From Plasmopara viticola (Eukaryota; Oomycota; Peronosporomycetes; Peronosporales; Peronosporaceae), in NCBI GenBank assembly GCA_001695595.3, contig MBPM02000057.1, forward strand, positions 434,001 to 498,000: DNA of 64,000 nucleotides, read 5' to 3'. The notes below the pieces were generated by a model. It was not told where the DNA came from and did no database searches. It was given only the letters and a program-made list of their open reading frames with translations. Positions 56,001-64,000 of the stretch are shown here, piece after piece. The stretch's first letter is position 1. Each line of letters starts with the position of its first letter. Made by a program: the position numbers and the translations under genes.

Positions 56001-58065
56001 CCACTTAAAAAGAAAATTGCGTACGCAACAGTGGGAAGCTTGCTTATGGCTTCGGTCAAGTGTCACTCTAGTGCTGCTTTAAAATTATCAGCTTCTTCAC
56101 CAACATTGATTAAACAGCATGAACCGGCAAAAAAAGCCATCTCTCCATCAAGTAAGCGCGACAATTTGATCGGGCGCTGTAATCAATTAAAGTCGGAGTC
56201 ACCAGCTGCACATCGATCCATTGCTGCGTTGTCATCCATGGCGCTTCTTTGTGAGACAGGTGGCTTACATTCAAAAAGTCGACAAAGTGCAAATACAGAA
56301 GAATTGCTTTCGGTCACTACAGCCTTTAGTCTGTCTGCTGATTTTCAAGATAGCCGGCAATCAGACTGGAATTCGGACCAGACTCACAAACACTGCGGAA
56401 TAATTAAACTTCAAGCATTCTACGAGGCAGTTAAAAGTGAAGTTGCGCAAAAGAAGAAGTACTTGCGTAGCGTTAAACAGGAGATTCGCGAAATCTCACA
56501 GCGTTGTGGAGTGGCAATGCGCGAGTATGAAATGGCACAGCACGCTGAAGAAGAGATGAGGTCACGTTTAGCAAAATTGGAAAAATTTATGAATCAGATT
56601 GACCATCAGGAGAAAAGGCATCGCAAACTTATTTTAGCGTGTGAAATGTTATCCGCCTGTGCTCCTGCGCACTTTGACGCGAACGAGAAATTGCTACGTC
56701 TTATGCAATTGAAGCTTAAAGACCTTCAGAATGAGAAAAGGGTGCTGCTGACTAAAAAAACCCTCTTAGAAAATGATGAATACTCTAATTTGCGAGAGGC
56801 GGTGGATAAGAGCAAACAATTAATGTCAAGTGTAGTGGACAAGCTCGAGCGTGCAAGCGGTCAATTTGCACAGGATCAGGCGTCGTCTCTTAAGCTGTAT
56901 CAACGACGACTAGACAAAAGTAAGGAAAGTGACAAGGATCTCAAACGCACAATGGAAGAAGAAGCCCGAGGACATGCTAAACAAGCGTTTAGTGGTCGTA
57001 CACGGTTATTGGTCTCTAAAATCGCACATCAGCAAAATGATGCCATATGCAAGACGATCCAAAAAGGAACCGGTCTTTTGAAAATGGAATCTATACTGCA
57101 AAAATTTATGCAACGTGAAGAGCTGAAGGCAAGCTTGGAAGAACAAGCTAATCTTTATAAAGCGCATTTGAAGCAAATTGAAATTCGCAATGCTGAGCTG
57201 AAAGAGCAATTACATGTGCTGGAGCTCTCACAGACTACGGCTTTATCAGAAGACCCCCGGATCCTTGAACAGAAGCTTCGCGCTGCTGACGTAGAGCTTG
57301 CACGAGTTGACAGCGCTCAGACGAGCCTCCTTGCGAATTCAAAAGAGGTAATTAATGGAGCCGCGAGAATTGTAAAGCTTATGGGTATTACAAACTGCAT
57401 AAATCCACATCAAAATGCCATTCCGGCTTCTCGGTTATGGCCACCTTTCGTAATTAATGGAGGCGATAAAAGCAGCAGCACCTCAGGGATAGAGACACTC
57501 GAGCCTTTGGCAATTAAGGAAATCCTACAACTTTGCCAAGACCGAGCAACTTTAATGATGGATGCAGTATGTCCCTTATCACGAAATTACGGTTCTCACA
57601 CTTGCTCACAAAAAAAATAATTTTCAGGTAGGAGGCGTATTGTGTGATCCAGATGTCAACTTTTCTTTGGTAAGTATGGTAGCATCATCATTTTGCTTTG
57701 TGTGGATTCGACACTAAATTGCTACGCAGGTCGCAGATTGGTCGTCTACGAGTCGGCGTCGGACAGTGCGCGAAGGAAACGAAAGGACGGTACCACGACT
57801 AAGTCGCTACCACCGACCACTGCAGCTCAGCAGCGTGACAGAGAAGAACAATGACAAAAATCATGACCGCAACGCTATCCTGTCCCCTTTTGCCGCGCCC
57901 ATCAGCGCTGTCGTGGCCGCAATGGTGACTCAGAACAGTACGCCGCAGATAAAGGTGACTAAGCAGAATTCTGATGAAGAAGCAGAAGCAATTTCAAGAG
58001 AGGCTATCAAAGCTACCAGCAGAAAAAAAGTAGTACAGTCAAAGCGTGGTCAAAATAAAAGATAA
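53097..58065 (+). CDS. Nephrocystin-3-like NACHT P-loop NTPase with coiled-coil tail
   Basis: Three exons, 53097-57566, 57628-57669 and 57730-58065, with introns of 61 and 60 nt, give 1615 aa. The first exon alone would stop at 57620; the GTATGT donor at 57567 removes that stop. The conserved pre-NACHT segment AFHHEYMRLRLKKGEFVYL precedes Walker A GESGIGKSA (residues about 102-110). Walker B, VILVVDGLHRL, follows near 193, and near residue 600 comes ELPWHYKRCYQWDALRQVL, typical of nephrocystin-3 and related NACHT proteins. Where relatives carry TPR or WD repeats, this protein has a Ser/Thr-rich region and then a long coiled coil (about 1100-1410), ending in a basic tail. Nephrocystin-3 works at cilia, and a flagellar role is only inference. 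The start may instead be Met 26. Confidence 0.82.
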
Positions 58066-58229
58066 TGTACATTTTGGTAGATTTTGCCGTCATATAAGAT
58101 TTCATGCTATGATACGGATCTTCGACTTTTACTCGGAATATAAAGTACAGTTTACCTCAGCTTTGACGGTCAATCGATCCAAACACCATGTCTATTAATT
58201 TGACACGTTGGCCACATACTTGACACAAA

Positions 58230-58504
58230 TTAAATGCGCGCTCCAAAATCACCACCAGATGACGATCGAGCTGCCACTAACCGAGTAGTGGTAGGCAATT
58301 GCGGTGCCGGCTTTTTCGTAACGTAAAGCTTTGCTGGCTGTTGATCGTACTTCTTTTCCTTGGCACCGACAGTGTCAATCTCTGACATTCCAATGTCCAG
58401 GACGTTGTCCGACGCGGTCCAATGCCCACGCCAATAGCGCTTCTACTCTCTAGCAGAGGTGGGTTTATAACATACCAAAGCTTCGCTCGAAAAGCGTGTG
58501 GCAC
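58230..58504 (-). pseudogene. Possible last exon or remnant of an unrecognised gene
   Basis: On the minus strand an open frame ends at a TAA at 58230 and reads SEIDTVGAKEKKYDQQPAKL and then TRLVAARSSSGGDFGARI, which looks like genuine protein. Upstream, MAPRARGLKILGATRFSSEAL starts near 58542 and meets a GTATGT donor-like site. Joining the two needs either a 33-nt intron or a longer one ending before IDTV. I cannot name the family. It would be convergent with the NACHT gene, 164 bp apart. Chance or decayed duplicate remain possible. Confidence 0.3.
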
Positions 58505-60838
58505 CCAAGATCTTTAAACCTCGGGCTCGCGGCGCCATTGTCATACATCGCATCCGGAGTACAAGATCAAATAGCGTTTGACAATATCAAATTCAAGGTA
58601 CACTTACATACAGCGGAACCCTACGATAGTTTCTGGCTCTTGGCAAAATGCTCCAAGGTCACGTTGTTCGGAAAGCCTTAGCATACGACTTGCTTCCTTT
58701 GACAATGAAGCGTCGCATAATAATTCGACGCCCCTAAGTCGACAAAGACTGTCCATGAAATCCCTCACAGCTGCCTCGAAATCTAACAAGAGCCTTGCAA
58801 GCACGATTCATGACATTGGGCATGAGGCTAAGATCTGTCGACCTTCCAATTCCTTATAAGATTCGGCATAACTTATTTTTTTCCAGCAGGTCGCCCCGCG
58901 CTTACTGGGTTTTGTTGTTTTTCAGCGACATTCAAGAGGATTTATTTTAGTTTTTTGGCTCTATGGTCCTTGGCGGGGAATGCAAAGGGCAGCTATCACC
59001 TCAAATGAACTATTTTACGCTACCCCGTAAATTGAAATTCTGTGACCTCCTTTTCAGCATAGCTGAAATCCATGAGAACCGGACCTCCCGATACGATCTG
59101 GCTTTGCGGATTCAAGTCAGGTTTAAAGTGCAGAAAATCCACACCACCCTGCGTAACTACGTTATGCCGCTACATGACGATTCGGTTGCCACTAAGGCCG
59201 CGCGCGTCGGTAACTTCCTATTAGAGGTAAATTAAACCCCAGACTTATGACTCTCCAGCCCGTCCATCAAAGAGTTAAGAAAAAGGGTCACTTTCACTAC
59301 AACGACGAAGACCTGCGCATGAGTCCGCAACTCGTAGGATCTTTTTAATGGTTCCCTGTATGCACCGCGCTCGCCTGAGCCATACACCTGCAAGCCCGTG
59401 CGTCGCGCACCACGTGCACATAAATTATCAGTGTACTCTCAGCAAGTCCCACATTATTCGTGCCTATTCTCGATCAAGCGCTTGAGCCTTGTAAGCTAAG
59501 AATATTATCAAAGACGATGCTTTTTGGCGCAACAGCAAGACGTGTCTCTATAGTAAACAAATCTTTCTCGCTCCTCTAATAACGGCCAAATGAAAAACTT
59601 CTCGACAACGAGCCGGATGTGGTTGCCCAAGGGGCTAGATCGGGTCCAAAGGATGGATGGTATTGGATGCCCGACCTCGACATATCACACGCTTAGCTCC
59701 AACAGCGAGACTGTTGGTCCATCCGAAAAAAATTATGCGGTCGGCCGTGTTTATAAAAGAGTCATAGAGCAAATACTCGATGGCAGCATAGCGAATCTGT
59801 CCCATCGTACTCATTGCTACTGCCTCTTATGCAAGCGATGCGAAGCTGTGTAAAAGTTGCGTTTTCTTCTCTTTATTGCGACAATTTCAGCACACTTAAT
59901 GTAAAGTGTAGCACACGGCTAGAAACTCGTCGTCGGTGTCAACAAATTGTTGTCCTGCAGATAATGATCCAAAATATTATGCCCGCGTGAGCGGCAATTC
60001 CATAGCTGTCACAAGAGATAATGAAGTGAGTTGTTCTTGTGAATCCAGCGCTGCATACCTTGACAACAGCAAGCGTAGTTTGACGATAGCTCTTGAGAAA
60101 GTTGAATTATCATGACTTATTGAATTATAAAATCTTCTTCATTTGACGAGAAAGCAGGTTAGACTCTGGTGACGCCACTCGACGTATTGGTACTCGCTCT
60201 TTCCAACGGCGAGAAGAGAATGGTCATTTTCATGCTTTTTGCAATGATATCGATCTCTACCGGCGTCTGGCGGACGCAGCCTCAAAGCTCGCTAATCGCA
60301 ACATCGATGACCCCGACTCTTTCCTTCGAAAAAGCTTCAGCTCCAGATTTTTAGGTCTCGTTGGGCCAAAGCTTGAGTTCCAAGAGCACAGGCACGTCGC
60401 TCCGCGAGCAGATTGGACAATTTGCGCCTCTCGAGACTGACGTTGTGGTACTCCGCGACCAGAACTAAAGTCTGATCCGACTGACGAATCGGGCTCTCAG
60501 GAGGGTAGCTTCATATGATTTACTGACAACTATTTACATTTACTTGGCTCGGAGATAATACAGGTTCAGTAAGGCACATACAACACTTGTCTTGTTGTGT
60601 TCGCTTATTTTGGCAATATTATTACTTCACGCTAAGCCACTTTTAGGTTTGATGAAAATTACGCACACAATGATGTGTGGTTGCAATAAAACCTTACAAA
60701 TTGCAGCTAGTCAGACTTATAAACAATACCAAAACTTTACTTTAAAATATGTCTTGATATTTCCCCTTTAGTTCAGTTTTTCTTTAAATTGAACAACTTA
60801 CAGCCACTAAATCGCGCATGTCTCAAGACATTATGACT

Positions 60839-61261
60839 TTAAGAAATATTTTCTTCGCTTTGCTTATACATCGTGGGAGAGCTGTTGTCAGCAAGCCACT
60901 TGGCTATGTTTCTCCCATCAAGCCTAAAGCCACAAAGTGGTGGCGTTGATGCAGCAAAATCATTAATCAAAGCGTTCACGTAAAGCATCTCAATTCGTTG
61001 AACGCAAGCATATTGCTCCATCGCCTTAGTTGAATTGCGCACACACAGCGTACTACCTTCCTGACGACACGATGCACTCGCTCTGTCTGACAACGGTCTG
61101 CGTTGGGTCCGACTTGGACACGTCCAACCTGGCGTCAAGCGCCTCATTGTTTTGACTGAAATATGGGTGTCCGACCGAGTCAAATCACTTCGGCAGTCCG
61201 TGGTGTCTAAGAACTTAATTGATGTACAGTGCTCCTGTTTGGAGGATGTCAACCGTGGCAC
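60839..61261 (-). repeat. Member of a dispersed decayed repeat, partner near 4266-4583
   Basis: The minus-strand frame contains SDRAS followed by an alignable stretch with conserved Cys-Val and a Gln. The frame at 4266-4583 (SDRASYLRLRERF, read in its 4355-4567 phase) aligns over about 35 residues. At DNA level both loci share GCTCTGTCTGAC and CGGTCTGC in the same order and spacing. Family unknown. Confidence 0.4.
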
Positions 61262-63182
61262 AGTCGGAAAATGACGATACTTCGCCCTGCAATCTCACGT
61301 AAGGATCTGCAATTTCTTATCTTACAAAAGTCCACCTAAAGTATGGTTAATTTTGGACTTGGCTTTTCCTTGCGCGATTCAGACACAACTGACTTTGATC
61401 ATTGGCTTTATTGCCGTGAGGTTCATTATACAACTTGCCGTAACGCCTTTTTTTATTTGAGCACGAAAGAACTAGTATTGGAGGTATGTGCTGTACCGTT
61501 ACTGGTGCAAATAACGATCTCGCTTTTTGTTTTGGTACTGTTGTTTCCAGAGCACATCGGTCGTAAGCTAATTATTACGACCTCACACGATACTCTCGTG
61601 TGCCGTACTAAGATAGCTGTAAAATATTTTGCATATTTAGTCCAATCTTTCTGGTTTACATCAGAAGCAAAAATTCTACAACCTCATCCGAGTCTGCACA
61701 ATTTCTTCAGCTATTTTATTGGCTCAAGGCTGATACATTAGAGTGACGCGCTCATTTTGCTGCAAATCTGATCCAGCGGTTGAAATAGTCAAACATGAGA
61801 TAGGCGTCTAAACCCGTCGAATCGATTTACACACTTGATCTGAATTGACAAAGCACGCATCTCATAAAATCTGACTATAGTCTGCGATATATGATCCGAT
61901 TGCGTTGGCTATTACTGATTTCTCGAAATTATTGTTTCACGTCCGATATCTCCACTTAGAGTTGAGGCAATACTACGTAACATACTATAATGATAAGTCA
62001 CTTATATATTGCCCCATCCAAACCTCTGTCGCCTTTTTCTTGTATTACACATTGCACGCACTTTATGCTGAACAAGAAACGACAATAAAAGTACGCATTG
62101 ATCTGTATAATAGCTCAAAGGATTTCTTGATGCCCTTCTACCCAATCACTTTTCACTAGCTTTGCTCTGAAAGTACACTCGTCACTTAAATATCTTAACT
62201 TTTTGCAGTGAAAGAGCAAACCATCTCAATCAGCATCATAGTCGCTCATCTAACTTTAAGACCGCAATGTATTTGCTCTAACTTTATCCCGCTTTTTGCT
62301 CAGATGTGGGCTTACAAGTCCTCGACCAAGAACAGTGATCATGAGCTCGTACTCCTCGATATGATCTGATGAGTAGAATTGAGTCCATCAGTAATTATTG
62401 AGCGACCTGTCAAAGCGACGGCATTTTGATCGCCGCAGCTAAGCATGCGCGATCTATTTCGCTTTGCTACGTCCATTTAAAAGGGTCTTGTCGCAATTTG
62501 GCTGTCGCACATATGTGCTTGATATTGACTACAAAATCAGCTGCTAGAAAAGATTTTTATGATGTAATAAGAAATCAAAGACAATCTGGATCGCTATCGA
62601 ATTACAGAGCTCACTTTTCTGTCGATGCTCTTATTTGTACATTAAGCGATCATGCAACGACCCGGTTCTAAGCTCACGTAGTGCACGTTGCCGCCAAAGA
62701 TAATCAAAGCATTTATATCGGCCAGCAGAGCAAGTTGTAAAATCAAACTATAGTGCTCTGTCCAACTAACTGTCTGTCAAAACAAGTAATTGAATTTTAC
62801 TCCTTCCATCTCTTACCCAATTACTTTTTTGGCACCGCCGCCGCGTCACGCGCAAGCTGATCCATCGAAAACCATTGCTTGCAATATAAAACTTCAATTT
62901 TCATGCCAAGCAATATTCGCTGCAACCGTCTCCAAACTTTTTGCCCACTCTGATGCACTTTTAGAAGTCCAGTGTTGATGGGCATAGTAGAGGGCTCCAG
63001 CTGTCAAGCCGGCCTTGATATGATTCGAAGAAAACATTTGCTCAGAGCATTCAAGAACGCAGGACAGCTATTATGACGTATCTATGACTCCTCTACGCGA
63101 CCACACAAACCTCAGCTTATTCGGCTTTGACGTGTTAGTGGTGAATATTACCAGTATAAATAAACCTTCAAAATACTGCATC

Positions 63183-63272
63183 AGCACCGCTGATACAACT
63201 AAGTCACTTGTGTTGACTATGACTATGAGCACCGCTGATAAGACTAAGTCACTTGTGATGGCTATGACTACG
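63183..63272 (+). repeat. Two tandem copies of a 45-bp in-frame repeat
   Basis: AGCACCGCTGATA begins at 63183 and again at 63228. In the open frame this gives STADTTKSLVLTMTM followed by STADKTKSLVMAMTT. The 45-bp unit is a multiple of three and the substitutions keep the frame open, which hints at former coding function. No family recognised. Confidence 0.75.
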
Positions 63273-64000
63273 TTATCTGATTTAAACGGAATTGTCGCAG
63301 CTTCGGGTCAAAACGAATGACACATTGACCCAAGCCCGTTTTTAGCGTACACAATCCGCTTTGATATAATGGACGACCTTCGAATTTGGGAGCGATGGGT
63401 TCATCAAAGCCGAAAAAAGAGAAAGGCTACATCATTTTCGATGGGATCCGGTTTTTGTGTCATAGCACCAACTCAGATGACCAACCACGTATAGTGGCTT
63501 CTCATTGAGAGAATTTAAAATATTTAAACCTCCACCAAGCTCTTGCTATACTGCTGTCTTGATCGTATCGGTAAAAAAAGACGTATGGCTTACTATTGCT
63601 TACAAGTGTAGTATATGCATATGCGGACGTGCAAAGCGGGCCATCGATTTAATTCCTCGCTAATTGCGGCTACACCAATGGCAAGCTTGCCAGAGTAGGC
63701 AGTTCTTTCATACGATATAAAATTGATTAAGTGGTTAGGCTAAGCCACTTTATTTAGTAGTCCACGAACCCGTCTACAATTCCATGCTTGACAAAATTTT
63801 CTGTATGGAAGCTCCTTTTATCTCTGCAGCTAGAACCACTCAAATGTTTCTGCACCCTGTCAGCTGTATAAACTATCCATTAAGAGCAGAAAGTATTTCG
63901 TGATTGAGTGCGCACGCTTCGCATTTCTCTCGAAGCTGGCTTTGAAAGTATAAAAGTATACTGATTTGTTGGAGCGACCCCGGACCATGGAGGTGTTTCA

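Larger units (their letters stand above)
58505..64000. other. Gene-poor stretch to the end of the window
   Basis: No supportable complete gene. Minus-strand frames at 58604-58804 (ARLLLDFEAAVRDFMDSL) and 60839-61261 read partly like protein but show no motif. Plus-strand frames at 61343-61741 and 63084-63320 show none either, apart from a short repeat in the latter. Probably mobile-element debris. Confidence 0.45.

Noticed and set aside
61343..61741. 132-codon plus-strand frame with hydrophobic segment
   Set aside because: A hydrophobic stretch in AT-rich DNA is expected by chance; no family match or neighbouring exon seen.
1..64000. CRISPR arrays, bacterial operons, riboswitches
   Set aside because: The window is eukaryotic (spliced nuclear genes); the tandem repeats at 37821 and 63183 lack CRISPR spacing and no bacterial signals were seen.

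Overview
The window looks like nuclear DNA of an oomycete, most likely a peronosporalean such as a Phytophthora or a downy mildew. The reasons are compact protein-coding genes with very short introns (about 42-95 nt, mostly GT-AG), tightly packed convergent and divergent gene pairs, and long gene-free stretches of decayed repeats including a dead LINE-type reverse transcriptase. The assignment to oomycetes is inference from gene style and content. I could not run a search, and the spliced models were assembled by eye from reading frame, splice consensus and family knowledge.

Layout. 280-1212 (-): mitochondrial ADP/ATP carrier. 1.2-13.6 kb: gene-poor, holding a LINE remnant on the minus strand near 7.1-9.1 kb. 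13640-15067 (+): a protein with BRCT, Rap1-type Myb and Rap1 C-terminal regions (RAP1/TERF2IP-like). 15666-21124: a large inverted duplication. Its arms carry broken PH-domain genes facing outward. Its centre carries four copies of a short signal-peptide ORF plus two tandem copies of an AT-rich unit with a second short signal-peptide ORF. 21472-26483: a dense housekeeping island with TAF9 (-), TRM13 (-), an IMPACT/YIH1-like gene (+) and arginase (-). 29714-31276 (+): PX-ankyrin protein. 32681-36759: a MYND/CCDC53-repeat protein (+) convergent with AATF/BFR2 (-). 36909-39175: a second inverted-repeat structure with a tRNA-Leu-like sequence and a 100-bp tandem repeat. 40029-47996: F-box protein (+), a 1652-aa SAC3/GANP mRNA-export factor (-) and ribosomal protein eL13 (+). 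53097-58065 (+): a 1615-aa nephrocystin-3-like NACHT protein with a coiled-coil tail. 58.1-64 kb: gene-poor.

How it fits together. The conserved genes are ordinary nuclear housekeeping functions (transcription, mRNA export, ribosome biogenesis, tRNA modification, arginine and nucleotide exchange metabolism) and share no single pathway. Two divergent pairs (TRM13/IMPACT, SAC3/eL13) share short intergenic promoters that contain small inverted repeats. The most unusual locus is the 15.7-21.1 kb palindrome, where small secreted-protein ORFs have been copied next to PH-gene wrecks. It is a candidate young effector-like family or a structure produced by transposition or repair. The RAP1-like gene beside it and the MYND-CCDC53 protein are the most interesting single genes.
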